Below are positions 17,905 through 26,207 of a DNA stretch of 64,000 nucleotides, in pieces. The stretch lies in assembly GCA_017630215.1 (NCBI GenBank), contig JAGBVR010000007.1, positions 62,001 to 126,000 on the forward strand, read 5' to 3'. A program made the translations under genes and the position numbers. The stretch is from Bacteroidales bacterium (GTDB taxonomy: Bacteria > Bacteroidota > Bacteroidia > Bacteroidales > UBA932). The number at the start of each line of letters is the position of its first letter. Within the stretch, counting starts at the first letter, position 1. The notes below the pieces were generated by a model that was given only the letters and a program-made list of their open reading frames with translations, was not told where the DNA came from and searched no databases.

Positions 17905-18036
17905 CCTTGGAACACAGTGATGTTAAATATAGAAGATGAGTTGGAGATTTATGTGCTCCAAGGTCTACAGTGACGCACCTTGGAACACAGAGAAGCATAG
18001 CATAGAGAGTGAGGAGAGTGTCTGTGTGTTCGAAGG
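17905..18036. repeat. Tandem pair of 59-bp palindromic units
   Basis: Unit 1 is CCTTGGAACACA (17905-17916), a 35-nt loop, TGTGCTCCAAGG (17952-17963). Unit 2 is CCTTGGAACACA (17978-17989), a 35-nt loop, TGTGTTCGAAGG (18025-18036). Both span 59 nt, repeat with a 73-nt period, and their linkers are related (TCTACAGTGACGCA and TTTCAGTAATGCA). Loops differ in sequence but not in length. Confidence 0.7.
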
Positions 18037-18358
18037 TTTCAGTAATGCATGCTGTTAAATGGTGAATAGCCAAAACTCGCCCAGCAGTCATCGAAAATGC
18101 AGCGTTTAAACTGCGCCCCATAAGTTGTACGATTTAACTTCCGATGTTGATTTTGCTGTCGTAGCACTCAGCAGGCGGAGCAGCCCTGGACACATACTTT
18201 TGCAGGTGATCAGTAAAATCCCGCATACTTTGAAGCTATCGACGTCACCAACCATTTTTTTGCAATATTACCGCGCTATTCATTGATGAGGATGGGCCAC
18301 ATCATGCGGAGAGGCAAATTTTGGTAGTACCGCGCCTTGAGCAGCCAGCTAACACGTC

Positions 18359-18457
18359 GAGCGGAAATTCACGATCAAGCGCACTCCAGTCGCTCAATGG
18401 GCATAGAATCAGCACCAATGAGCGACAGGAGACCATTGCAAGAGGGCTTTTCCGCTC
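18359..18457. ncRNA. Nested stem-loop, candidate structured RNA (uncertain)
   Basis: Outer arms GAGCGGAAA (18359-18367) and TTTCCGCTC (18449-18457) are perfectly complementary. Inside them CTCCAGTCGCTCAATGG (18384-18400) pairs with CCAATGAGCGACAGGAG (18415-18431) with two mismatches around a 14-nt loop. A hairpin followed by TTTT lies about 50 nt downstream (18506-18530), which would suit a forward-strand transcript, but no good promoter was found, so RNA status is a hypothesis. Confidence 0.35.
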
Positions 18458-18505
18458 AACAGATTGTTTCGAAAAGTGGTAGACCCGGATATATCAAGCT
18501 TATTC

Positions 18506-18530
18506 ATCCTATCACAAACATAGGATTTTG
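18506..18530 (+). terminator. Terminator-like hairpin
   Basis: ATCCTAT, loop CACAAAC, ATAGGAT, followed by TTTG. The stem is short and AT-rich with a brief T run, so termination strength is doubtful. It could end a transcript covering the nested stem upstream. Confidence 0.35.
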
Positions 18531-18604
18531 CAGACAAACGACCATCAGGAAAGAAAGAGTCAACCTTGCAGTTTGAAGGCTCGGGATAAAAAATAACCGA
18601 GACG

Positions 18605-19948
18605 CTACAGCATCTCGATCACTTTCTCCATTCTGGTTCCACGTGAGCCCTTAATCAGACATGAGAATTTCTCCAGAGGATGCTCAGACAGCCATGAAGC
18701 AAGATCTGCAGATGTATTAAATGCCAGAGCATCGGAATGAGGCAAACTTTCCATAGCCTTACGGAATTCAGCCCCAACAAAGCAGACTATCTCAAATCCT
18801 GATTCCAGAGCCATCTTCGCTATGCGGAGATGCTCAGAAAAGGAATCCTCCCCCAGCTCCAGCATATCACCCAGAAGTACCGCCTTATGTTCAGCCTGAA
18901 GAGCAGCGAAATTCTTCAATGCAGCTTCCATACTTGTAGGGTTAGCATTGTATGCATCCACTATAAGAATATTTCGCAGAGTTCGGACCATCTGAGAGCG
19001 ATTGTTCGACGGTCTGTAAGCAGCAATGGCAGCAGCAGCCTCATCTAATGATACTCCGAAATGATTACCTACAGCAATCGCTGCCATTACATTGTCAGCA
19101 TTGTATGATCCGACAAGATTGGTCTCTATGACTTTACCAGAAAGCGATATATGAAGGAATGGCTGTTCCGGAGAAGATGGAAGCACAACCGCCTTCTGAT
19201 ATACTAGTCCATACGGGATGAGCAATGAATAAGGCCTTTCCGGATCACTTTGAAGATTTCTTTCTGAAGCCATCTGGCATAAATGCGGATTATCTGCATT
19301 TATAAAGACCTTGTCTGAAGTACGACGCAAATAATCATAAAGCTCGCCTTTGGTCTTCTTCACACCTTCAAAGCTTCCAAACCCCAGAAGATGAGCCTTG
19401 CCGACATTGGTAACAAGCCCATAGTTCGGAAGAGCGATATCCACCAGTTCCTTAATGTCCCCCGGATGACTGGCTCCCATTTCTACCACAGCAAGTTCTG
19501 TCTCCGCATTTATTCGAAGTAGGGTCAAAGGCACACCTATGCTGTTGTTCAGATTGCCTTCCGTAGCTGTGACATTATACTTGACAGAGAGAACCTCACG
19601 TATAAGTTCTTTAGTTGTGGTCTTGCCGTTGGTTCCTGTCAAAGCAATCACTGTCAAAGGTTTACCATTTACTATGGTCATTGAACGATGCCATCTTGCG
19701 AGTTCCTGAAGAGTCTTTAAAGTATCTGATACTTTGATCAAACGAGGATCATCTGAATCTCCCGCTGCAGAATCCTTATTGACTACTGCATAGGCTGCTC
19801 CGGATTCGAGAGCTTTGAGAGCATATTCGTTACCATCAAAATTCTCACCTTTGAGAGCAAAGAACATTTCACCACCCTTGAGGGAGCGTGTATCAGTGGA
19901 TACACCTGAACATTCCTTGTATTTTTTATATATTCCTATTATTTCCAT
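18605..19948 (-). CDS. murF: UDP-N-acetylmuramoyl-tripeptide--D-alanyl-D-alanine ligase
   Basis: 447 residues. MurF adds D-Ala-D-Ala to the UDP-MurNAc-tripeptide, the last cytoplasmic step of the peptidoglycan precursor. Layout: N-terminal UDP-binding domain (about 1-90, GVSTDTRSLKGGEMFFALKGENFDG), ATP-binding central domain with P-loop ALTGTNGKTTTKEL (about 103-116) and the ENLNNSIGVPLTLL-like block (written here EGNLNNSIGVPLTLLRI), and C-terminal domain with ILIVDAYNANPTSMEAAL and LLGDMLELGEDS. It starts 2 nt after dut and shares its transcript. A weak CTCGG/CCGAG hairpin at 18580-18601 follows the stop. Confidence 0.95.
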   Translation of the reverse strand: MEIIGIYKKYKECSGVSTDTRSLKGGEMFFALKGENFDGNEYALKALESGAAYAVVNKDSAAGDSDDPRLIKVSDTLKTLQELARWHRSMTIVNGKPLTVIALTGTNGKTTTKELIREVLSVKYNVTATEGNLNNSIGVPLTLLRINAETELAVVEMGASHPGDIKELVDIALPNYGLVTNVGKAHLLGFGSFEGVKKTKGELYDYLRRTSDKVFINADNPHLCQMASERNLQSDPERPYSLLIPYGLVYQKAVVLPSSPEQPFLHISLSGKVIETNLVGSYNADNVMAAIAVGNHFGVSLDEAAAAIAAYRPSNNRSQMVRTLRNILIVDAYNANPTSMEAALKNFAALQAEHKAVLLGDMLELGEDSFSEHLRIAKMALESGFEIVCFVGAEFRKAMESLPHSDALAFNTSADLASWLSEHPLEKFSCLIKGSRGTRMEKVIEML

Positions 19949-19950
19949 AA

Positions 19951-20382
19951 TTATATTCCTGTACTTCCGAATCCACCTTCTCCCCTCTCGGTCTCATTCA
20001 GAATCTCCACCTCATCCCACTCGACCTTTTCATATCTTGCAACGACCATCTGCGCTATCCTCTCACCTGGATTTATGACAAAGGGGTCATTGGAGAGATT
20101 AACGAGAATGACCTTTATCTCACCGCGGTAATCCGCATCGATTGTTCCCGGAGAATTAAGAACCGATATACCGAACTTTGCTGCAAGACCACTGCGAGGC
20201 CTCACCTGTGCCTCAGTACCGTCCGGCAGAGCAATATAAAGGCCTGTAGGTACCAAAGCCCTTTCCAGCGGATTCAATGTCAACGGTTCGGTGATATTTG
20301 CCTTAAGATCCATTCCTGCGGACTTTTCCGTAGCATAGGCAGGAGTAGGATATGCCGATTTGTTTACAATCTGTACTTTCAT
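19951..20382 (-). CDS. dut: dUTP diphosphatase (dUTPase)
   Basis: 143 residues. Converts dUTP to dUMP and pyrophosphate, keeping uracil out of DNA and supplying dTMP synthesis. All five trimeric dUTPase motifs are present: [17 protein letters not shown], the [16 protein letters not shown] catalytic block with its aspartate, RIAQMVV, and the C-terminal [11 protein letters not shown] phosphate-binding arm. The ATG at 20382 ([16 protein letters not shown]) is chosen over a 27-residue upstream extension with no family match. First gene of dut-murF. Confidence 0.97.
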   Translation of the reverse strand: MKVQIVNKSAYPTPAYATEKSAGMDLKANITEPLTLNPLERALVPTGLYIALPDGTEAQVRPRSGLAAKFGISVLNSPGTIDADYRGEIKVILVNLSNDPFVINPGERIAQMVVARYEKVEWDEVEILNETERGEGGFGSTGI

Positions 20383-20406
20383 AAATGAATGAATTAGAGA
20401 ATCACG

Positions 20407-20437
20407 CAAATTTACAACAAAAGGCACAGACCTGCAA
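20407..20437 (-). promoter_or_regulatory. Promoter of dut-murF
   Basis: Reverse-strand TTGC (20434-20437), 19 nt, TAAATTTG (20407-20414), followed by the dut ATG 24 nt on. The spacer contains one arm of the hairpin element at 20422-20493, so folding or protein binding there could influence this promoter. Confidence 0.65.
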
Positions 20438-20493
20438 CTGTACCACCTGAAGTATTCGACCACTTATGAGCAAACAGAAACAAGCCCGTGCCT
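20422..20493. repeat. Constant-loop hairpin element, copy 1
   Basis: Arms AGGCAC (20422-20427) and GTGCCT (20488-20493) enclose a 60-nt loop that carries TGAAGTATTCGACCACTT (20448-20465) followed by ATGAGCAAAC. The same loop block recurs at 21249-21277 inside a hairpin with different arm sequences. A palindrome GTGCCTGGCAC overlaps the right arm. Confidence 0.6.
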
Positions 20494-20763
20494 GGCACGC
20501 GCCTTCCTGAAGTTTCCTGCTCATCAATAAAAGTGTCGAATTTCCGGTGGTGAGGACAGGAAGATATATAATATGTCGTTTTTACAAAACCTTGTCATGC
20601 AAATATAAGGAGATATTCTCGGAAAACAATACAAAAACACAAATTTCACAAACCAAAAGTCTATTATGTTACAATTGCAAACTTCCGAAGAAGCCCCAAA
20701 ATTATACCATTGACTATCAACTGATTACAAATAGCAAATTCTTAAATTGTCAAACTTTTTCAC
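20494..20763. other. Intergenic region upstream of the small exported protein
   Basis: Beyond the inverted block at 20512-20541 this stretch is AT-rich with no supported gene; an open frame of about 80 codons near 20547 has a low-complexity product without family resemblance and is not called. Confidence 0.4.
20512..20541. repeat. Inverted, diverged copy of the loop block
   Basis: On the reverse strand this contains ATTCGACACTTTTATTG followed by ATGAGCAGGAAAC, matching ATTCGACCACTT-ATGAGCAAACAGAAAC-type sequence of copy 1 with a few changes and a 4-nt insertion. Together with copy 1 it forms an inverted repeat of about 28 nt per arm over roughly 88 bp. Confidence 0.5.
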
Positions 20764-20794
20764 TTGACTTCATAGCTCCTTTAGCCTAACTTTG
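20764..20794 (+). promoter_or_regulatory. Promoter of the 125-residue exported protein
   Basis: TTGA at 20764-20767, exactly 19 nt, then TAACTTTG at 20787-20794, about 43 nt before the ATG at 20837. Confidence 0.7.
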
Positions 20795-20836
20795 ATAGGC
20801 TTACAATTAATTATTAACCACAAAACACTTATCATT

Positions 20837-21214
20837 ATGAAACGATTTTTTATCTTTGCAGCAATGCTGCTGACGCTGACAGTTTATGCCGGGACTTCAG
20901 ATGAAGATCCACCTTTAATCACGCCTGCTGTCGAACAGATTATCCTGGTACCACAGGACATGTACGATATCGACAGAACTATCGCATCATGCAGATATTC
21001 TTTATCAGAAGATTGGATATCGATATTCTGCTTCGGCACTGGCAGCGAGACCAACCTGTACCTTGTAGATGATAATGGGCGTATCCTGCAATGCACATGC
21101 ATCGATCCGGCCAACACACCAGTCATTACATTTGACAAACCTGTTACAGATGGCATTTACTATATCGTTCTGGATTCCGGAAAATACTATGGAGAAGGAC
21201 GTATATTGATATAA
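20837..21214 (+). CDS. Small exported beta-sandwich protein, DUF3244-like
   Basis: 125 residues. The ATG at 20837 starts a clear signal peptide (MKRFFIFAAMLLTLTVYAG); an upstream in-frame ATG at 20792 sits inside the promoter. The mature part (about 20-125) alternates short beta strands, ending in FDKPVTDGIYYIVLDSGKYYGEGRILI, a pattern like the DUF3244 family of small secreted Bacteroidota proteins that often sit beside TPR regulators. It has two cysteines in the CxC arrangement QCTC. Such a regulator lies downstream at 21327, with a hairpin repeat between them. Function unknown; family assignment is by resemblance only. Confidence 0.6.
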   Translation: MKRFFIFAAMLLTLTVYAGTSDEDPPLITPAVEQIILVPQDMYDIDRTIASCRYSLSEDWISIFCFGTGSETNLYLVDDNGRILQCTCIDPANTPVITFDKPVTDGIYYIVLDSGKYYGEGRILI

Positions 21215-21224
21215 TAACGCACAA

Positions 21225-21296
21225 ATGGCGCAAGAGCCTCGGTACCGATGAAGTATTCGACCACTTGATGAGCAAACCAAGGCATCCTTGCGCCAT
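21225..21296. repeat. Constant-loop hairpin element, copy 2
   Basis: Arms ATGGCGCAAG (21225-21234) and CTTGCGCCAT (21287-21296) form a perfect 10-bp stem around a 52-nt loop containing TGAAGTATTCGACCACTT (21249-21266) then GATGAGCAAAC. Both copies also have TACC just before the block. It starts 11 nt after the stop of the small exported protein and could act as its terminator, though no T run follows. Confidence 0.65.
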
Positions 21297-21326
21297 AACT
21301 GACTTTTCAAACAAATTACAAACCTG

Positions 21327-22961
21327 ATGAGACTTGGCCATGCCTTTATTTGGGTGGTCTTGTTCATGCAGTTATGCTCATCCTGCATGATAAAGCCCCA
21401 AATGAATCTGAGAACTATCCGTGAACTGGAAACGAAGATCGACACATCTGCGGACAGTATTCTGAATATTATTTCAAAAACATCTCCTTCGACGCTCAAA
21501 GGCTCAAAAGTCAAGGCTCGTTTTCACTTATTATATTCCATTGCCTTAGATAAAAGCGGAATCGATATAAAAAGCGACAGCATCATATCTCCTGCACTGA
21601 AGTACTATTTACGTAAACCGGAATCACACCATAAGCTTCAGACACTGTACTACACGGCCAGGGTGCAAGAAAACATTGAAGATTACGCTGCTGCGATGGA
21701 GTATCTTGCACAGGCCGAGACCATGCTTGATCAGTCCAAAGACCCAAAAATCGCTGCATTGATCTATGCATCTAAAGGAAGAATATACACAAGGATGCTC
21801 GAATACAATCAGGCAGAGGCCAATTTCAACAAAGCCGCCTCCGAATATCTCAAGTCTGGAGACGAAAACAGGTACATAGCGAATATGCTTCGCGCAGCTG
21901 ACTGCATGCTGATGTCAGGAATCAATGATAAGGCATGCCGGATAATTGCTGAAATCGAGAAGGATTTCAGCGGATTGAGTCAAAGCAATCTCAACAAACT
22001 GTTTATTCTGAAACTGAAAGCCAGCGAGGTTAACAATCCCGAATCCACTGAAACAATACTGGCAGAATATCTTTCTTCCATAACCAACCCTTCTGTGACA
22101 GACTGGCTATTCGCGGCAAGGATATATATCGACAAAGGAAAAGCAGAAGAAGCTTTTACCGCTCTGGACATGCAGAGGAAGCACAAAGGGATCAATGCCA
22201 CATTTCACTATCTGATGGCACTGGCCTTCAAACTGGATTCGAGATATGAAGAAAGTCTGGAAGAGTTCATGAAATACACCAGACTGAGCGGGACAATCGG
22301 GAAAAACATCCTTTCGCAGGACACGAGATTCGTCGAGGAAAGATTCAGACAGCAAAGAGTGCTGGAAAAGGAAAAGAATAAAAGAATCGTGTTTTCTTTG
22401 GCTTCTGTCATTATCTTTCTGGCATTTGCACTTGCTGCGGCTACGACAGGAAGCATCCGCAGAGAACTGAAAATCAGAAAGCTAGAAGAAGATAGCCTAA
22501 GAAGACAGATAGACGAGCTGATGCTGGAGAGAGAAGAGCTTGTCACCCTTGAACAGGAGAACCGCGAAGGTCGGAAAATCATCAAGGACAGGCTCCGCAT
22601 CATAGACCAATTTGTAATGAGTGATGCTTTCAATGACAGCATTTTCGAATCCAACGCAGCTGCGACATTAAAGGAAATAATCAGCGACAGAGTGGAATTC
22701 GTGAGACAGAATCGTCTGATATTCAATCAATCCTCTCCGAAATTCATAGCCTACCTGACAGGCAAAGGACTGTCCGACATCGAAATAGACCATTGCTGTC
22801 TGTATGCAATAGGTATGAACGGAAAGATGGTCACGACATTCACCAATGCAAAACGTCACTACCATATAGGCAGTGACGTCCGCAAAAAACTGGGATTAAA
22901 CATCCATGACACCAATATCAGCATATACATCCGCAATCTCCATCATCAGATGCAAGGCTGA
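21327..22961 (+). CDS. TPR-domain membrane regulator
   Basis: 544 residues. N-terminal signal or lipoprotein signal (LCSSC near residue 20), a helical TPR-like region (about 50-330, including LIYASKGRIYTRMLEYNQAEANFNKAASEYLKSGDENRY), one transmembrane helix (about 350-372, IVFSLASVIIFLAFALAAAT), a coiled coil (about 378-430) and a C-terminal domain (about 440-544) whose helices (SPKFIAYLTGKGLSDIEIDHC ... SDVRKKLGL) resemble the helix-turn-helix ends of Bacteroidota TPR regulators. The likely layout is periplasmic sensor and cytoplasmic DNA-binding domain. It follows the DUF3244-like gene and probably controls it or a related regulon; target genes are not known. Confidence 0.65.
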   Translation: MRLGHAFIWVVLFMQLCSSCMIKPQMNLRTIRELETKIDTSADSILNIISKTSPSTLKGSKVKARFHLLYSIALDKSGIDIKSDSIISPALKYYLRKPESHHKLQTLYYTARVQENIEDYAAAMEYLAQAETMLDQSKDPKIAALIYASKGRIYTRMLEYNQAEANFNKAASEYLKSGDENRYIANMLRAADCMLMSGINDKACRIIAEIEKDFSGLSQSNLNKLFILKLKASEVNNPESTETILAEYLSSITNPSVTDWLFAARIYIDKGKAEEAFTALDMQRKHKGINATFHYLMALAFKLDSRYEESLEEFMKYTRLSGTIGKNILSQDTRFVEERFRQQRVLEKEKNKRIVFSLASVIIFLAFALAAATTGSIRRELKIRKLEEDSLRRQIDELMLEREELVTLEQENREGRKIIKDRLRIIDQFVMSDAFNDSIFESNAAATLKEIISDRVEFVRQNRLIFNQSSPKFIAYLTGKGLSDIEIDHCCLYAIGMNGKMVTTFTNAKRHYHIGSDVRKKLGLNIHDTNISIYIRNLHHQMQG

Positions 22962-22976
22962 TATGGAAGAGGACAC

Positions 22977-25295
22977 TTAGTCTATATTTGGCTCATCCCA
23001 TACTATTGTTTCCACACATTTCAGTGTCTGGTTCTGGTCTCCCACTGACAGAGCGAATTCGCCAGCCTCAAGAGTCCATTTTCCATAATAGTTCACAAAT
23101 GCAAGATCCTTTGCCGTAACCTCAAGTTCCACGGTCTTGGTTTCGCCTGGAGCAAGTTCTACCTTGTCGAAAGCACGCAGACGGCGTACATCCGGAGTAG
23201 AGCTGGCATACATATCACTTGAGAACAAGAGAACACTTTCCTTTCCGGCCACATTACCCTTATTGGTAACATCTACTGTAACCTTGAGTACGTCATCAGC
23301 CTTGAATTCTCTGTGTGATACAGTCATGTTCGAATAAGCAAACCTGGTGTAGCTGAGACCGTGTCCGAACGGCCACTGCACATCCATAACGGCATTGTAA
23401 TTATACACGCCTTCCATTGTGCCCTGGTTTTCTGCCGGCTTATAGTCATATACAGCGAACTTGTTGGTGTACTTAGGATATGTGAAAGGAAGCTTTGCAC
23501 TGAAGTTCGCCTCACCAGCAAGAAGAGTAGCAAGAGCGTCTGCGCCGTAATTTCCCGGAAGAAGAATATCTACAATAGCAGTTGCAAGCGGCTCGATCTC
23601 ACGGATGATTCTTGGACGTCCTTCGTTAAGGATGAGGACGATAGGTCTGCCTGTAGCTGCAAGAGCTTTCACAAGCTCGATCTGATTATCCGAAAGATCG
23701 AGATCTTCGTCATTACCCGGAGTCTCGCAATATGTATTCTCACCTATGCAGGCAACGATAACATCAGACTTGCGCGCTGCTGCAACAGCCTCTCTGATGC
23801 TTGTAGCCTCATCGAACTTCCAGTTGCCGCTCATAAGGTCATATTCTACGCCAGGAACATATGTGACATTGTCGAACTTAGCGTCGAGAGCCTCATAGAT
23901 AGTATTGTACTTTTCAGTGAACTCAGGGATAGATGCACCCTCACCCTGCCATGTGTATGACCAGCCTCCGTTGAGGGTTCTGATAGAATTGGCGTTAGGA
24001 CCTGTCACAAGTATACGGAGATTCTTCTGAAGAGGAAGGATGCCATTATTCTTGAGGAGAACTTCAGACTCGATCGCTGCTTCATATGCGAGCTTTGCGT
24101 GAGCCTCACCACCGAACTCCGGATAATCCTCAAGCATTGTGTCCGGCTTATCGAAAAGGCCGAGACGATACTTCAGACGAAGAACTCTTCGCGCAGCATC
24201 GTCAATACGCTCCATTGAAACCTCACCTTCCTCGACAAGTTCCTTGAGATCGATCGCAAACTGACACTCGTAAGGAACCATTGCCATATCAATACCTGCA
24301 TTGATCGCAAGCTTGACAGCTTCCTTCTTTGAAGAAGCTACGCGCTCACGGGTATAAAGGTTATTGATATCAGCCCAGTCTGTAACTATCATACCGTCCC
24401 AGTTCAGTTCTTCCTTCACCCACTGTGTGAGAAGTTCCGTATTGCAGTGGAAAGGCATTCCATTGTTGCTGGCCGAATTGACCATGATACTGAGTGCGCC
24501 AGCCTGCATAGCCTCCTTGAAAGGATCGAAATGTTTCTCTCTGAGCTCGGAAGCAGCGATTGAAGCAGGTGTACGGTCCTGACCTGTCACAGGCACGCCA
24601 TATCCCATGAAGTGCTTTGCACAGGCTGCAATATGATAAGGACCGACATGGTTCGGATCCTCGCCCTGCATACCTCTTACCTCAGCGACAGCCATCTGAG
24701 CATTCACATAAGTATCCTCCCCGAAGCTTTCCCACATACGGGGCCACTCAGGATTTCTTCCAAGGTCCATTGTTGGAGAGAAGGTCCAAGGCACATTGGC
24801 AGCACGGCTCTCATAAGCTGTAACCATACCCATATTGTAGGCGTGGTTTCTGTTGAACGAAGCTGCAATATTGATTTCCTGCGGAAAGAGGGTTCCTCCG
24901 AGCACATAAGAAGTACCATGAATATGGTCAAGTCCATAAAGAGTCGGAGTACCGGTAGCCTCGAATGTGATGCGGTTAAGTTCCTGGATGAACTTGTCAT
25001 AACCTTCAGGTGTCTGGGCTATTCCACCAGGGGTGTTCAGAATGGAACCCACCTTGTAAGTCCTGATGATCGAATCTCCTGCAGGAGTGATTTCCAAGCC
25101 ATCTGCAATAGCTGTAGAAGTGATCTGAGTCATCTGTCCGATCTTCTCCTCCAGGGTCATTTCCTTGAGCAGTTTTTCGACCTTTGCCTCGATGTCCTTG
25201 TCTTGAGGAATCGCAGGGGCTACCTTTGGCGTAGTGTTGCAGGCAGTCAGAGCGACCAATGCCGCTGTCAAAGCAATAAATCTGTTCTTTTTCAT
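22977..25295 (-). CDS. Glycoside hydrolase family 3 lipoprotein (beta-glucosidase-like)
   Basis: 772 residues; lipobox LTAC gives lipidation at Cys19. The GH3 TIM-barrel (about 40-370) shows GLDHIHGTSYVLGGTLFPQEI (121-141), KHFMGYG (227-233) and the nucleophile aspartate D306 in IVTDWAD. The alpha/beta sandwich (about 400-600) and a C-terminal fibronectin III-like domain (about 660-772) complete the BglX-type layout. It removes beta-linked glucose or xylose from oligosaccharide ends; exact sugar cannot be read from sequence. It is the last gene of a five-gene operon with a NagD-like phosphatase 18 nt upstream, and it meets the TPR regulator tail to tail with only 15 nt between. Confidence 0.92.
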   Translation of the reverse strand: MKKNRFIALTAALVALTACNTTPKVAPAIPQDKDIEAKVEKLLKEMTLEEKIGQMTQITSTAIADGLEITPAGDSIIRTYKVGSILNTPGGIAQTPEGYDKFIQELNRITFEATGTPTLYGLDHIHGTSYVLGGTLFPQEINIAASFNRNHAYNMGMVTAYESRAANVPWTFSPTMDLGRNPEWPRMWESFGEDTYVNAQMAVAEVRGMQGEDPNHVGPYHIAACAKHFMGYGVPVTGQDRTPASIAASELREKHFDPFKEAMQAGALSIMVNSASNNGMPFHCNTELLTQWVKEELNWDGMIVTDWADINNLYTRERVASSKKEAVKLAINAGIDMAMVPYECQFAIDLKELVEEGEVSMERIDDAARRVLRLKYRLGLFDKPDTMLEDYPEFGGEAHAKLAYEAAIESEVLLKNNGILPLQKNLRILVTGPNANSIRTLNGGWSYTWQGEGASIPEFTEKYNTIYEALDAKFDNVTYVPGVEYDLMSGNWKFDEATSIREAVAAARKSDVIVACIGENTYCETPGNDEDLDLSDNQIELVKALAATGRPIVLILNEGRPRIIREIEPLATAIVDILLPGNYGADALATLLAGEANFSAKLPFTYPKYTNKFAVYDYKPAENQGTMEGVYNYNAVMDVQWPFGHGLSYTRFAYSNMTVSHREFKADDVLKVTVDVTNKGNVAGKESVLLFSSDMYASSTPDVRRLRAFDKVELAPGETKTVELEVTAKDLAFVNYYGKWTLEAGEFALSVGDQNQTLKCVETIVWDEPNID

Positions 25296-25313
25296 AATTA
25301 TTCAGTGTGTAAG

Positions 25314-26201
25314 TTAGTTTCTTGATGCAAGTAGAAGTTCGCCAAGTTCCTTGATGTCGCGGCAGATCAAGTCTGGCGGGAAGAATTCCGGAGCAGGGTT
25401 GGTACGGGCATCTTCAGCCACAGCTTCTGCAGTCTCAATGGTGGTTTCTCCTGAAAGGACAAGTACTCCGAAAGCGCCTGCATTATGTGCCATAGCCGTA
25501 TCTGTATAGATTCTGTCTCCTACCATGGCTATTTCTTCCGGTTTCAGACCATGGCGGTCCAAAATTCCCTTGAGCATATTCGGATCTGGCTTGCCAAGAG
25601 TGATGTCAGGCTTGCGTCCTGTTGCATGCTCTATACATTTGCAGATAGATCCGCAATCGACAAGTACCGTCCTCTGGTCGGTAGGGCATACGCGGTCCGG
25701 ATTAGTCGCGATATAAGGGATACCCTGCGATGCCCACCATGAAGCGCGGCAGAGTCTTGAATATTCCAATGTCATATCGAAAGCAGCCACAAGTACGTCA
25801 GGGACATCATCCGGATCATCCGCACAACTCTCGAAACCGGCTTTCTCGAACTGAGATATCATACTAGGAGTTCCAAGCAGGAAAAGACGTTTTGCCGAAG
25901 GATATTGCGCCTTGATATAATCTATAGCGGCCAATGAAGTGGTGTACATATTGTCTTCATCAGCCTCGATGCCAAGGCCTTCAAGTTTCTTCAGATAATC
26001 TGCTACGGATTTTGAAGGATTATTGGTCAGGAACGAATAGCCGATTCCATTGGCCTTCATTTCGGCAAGAAAATCTATGGTAAACGGGAAAAGGGTCGTG
26101 CCCATATAGATCGTGCCGTCCATATCCAATGCCAGATGACGGATCCTGGAAAGCTTCTCCTTCAGCTCAGGAGTAAGAGTATGGTTGTGGTTCGGTTTCA
26201 T
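25314..26201 (-). CDS. HAD-IIA family phosphatase, NagD-like
   Basis: 295 residues. HAD motif I is LALDMDGTIYMGTTLFP (about 24-40, DxDGT nucleophile), motif II is the threonine in FLTNNPSKS, and motifs III/IV are GKPDPNML and MVGDRIYTDTAMAHNAGAFGVLVLSGET. The C2 cap position and the DMDGTIY signature place it in the NagD / p-nitrophenylphosphatase group, cytoplasmic phosphatases of nucleotides or sugar phosphates. It starts 6 nt after the YycJ-like gene. Substrate not predicted. Confidence 0.88.
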   Translation of the reverse strand: MKPNHNHTLTPELKEKLSRIRHLALDMDGTIYMGTTLFPFTIDFLAEMKANGIGYSFLTNNPSKSVADYLKKLEGLGIEADEDNMYTTSLAAIDYIKAQYPSAKRLFLLGTPSMISQFEKAGFESCADDPDDVPDVLVAAFDMTLEYSRLCRASWWASQGIPYIATNPDRVCPTDQRTVLVDCGSICKCIEHATGRKPDITLGKPDPNMLKGILDRHGLKPEEIAMVGDRIYTDTAMAHNAGAFGVLVLSGETTIETAEAVAEDARTNPAPEFFPPDLICRDIKELGELLLASRN

Positions 26202-26207
26202 ATATAA

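Larger units (their letters stand above)
17761..18604. other. 840-bp gene-poor region downstream of tRNA-Arg, rich in hairpins
   Basis: No reading frame here has a recognisable product or good start signal. Instead it contains a tandem pair of equal-length palindromic units (17905-18036), a nested stem (18359-18457), a terminator-like hairpin (18506-18530) and several smaller palindromes such as GCAGCGTTTAAACTGC near 18100. Location next to a tRNA gene would fit a remnant of an integrated element; the repeated secondary structure would also fit non-coding RNA. The sequence alone does not decide. Confidence 0.5.

Noticed and set aside
17905-18036. CRISPR-like array (38-nt palindromic repeat, 35-nt spacers)
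   Set aside because: Seen as repeat-spacer, the dimensions fit, but only one full repeat exists, the flanking copies are degenerate, and no cas genes are nearby. Tandem palindromic units describe it better.
17885-18121. Reverse-strand open frame of 78 codons
   Set aside because: It runs through the tandem palindromes; product composition is unlike a real protein and no ribosome-binding site is seen.
18337-18576. Forward open frame of 79 codons
   Set aside because: Covers the nested stem-loop, has no family resemblance and no start signal; the DNA structure explains it better than coding.
18605-18704. Interrupted or fused murF
   Set aside because: MurF is full length with complete C-terminal motifs, and the gene-free stretch begins after its stop.
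20547-20789. Forward open frame of 80 codons
   Set aside because: Lysine/asparagine/threonine-rich product from AT-rich DNA, ending inside the promoter of the next gene; no signal or family features.
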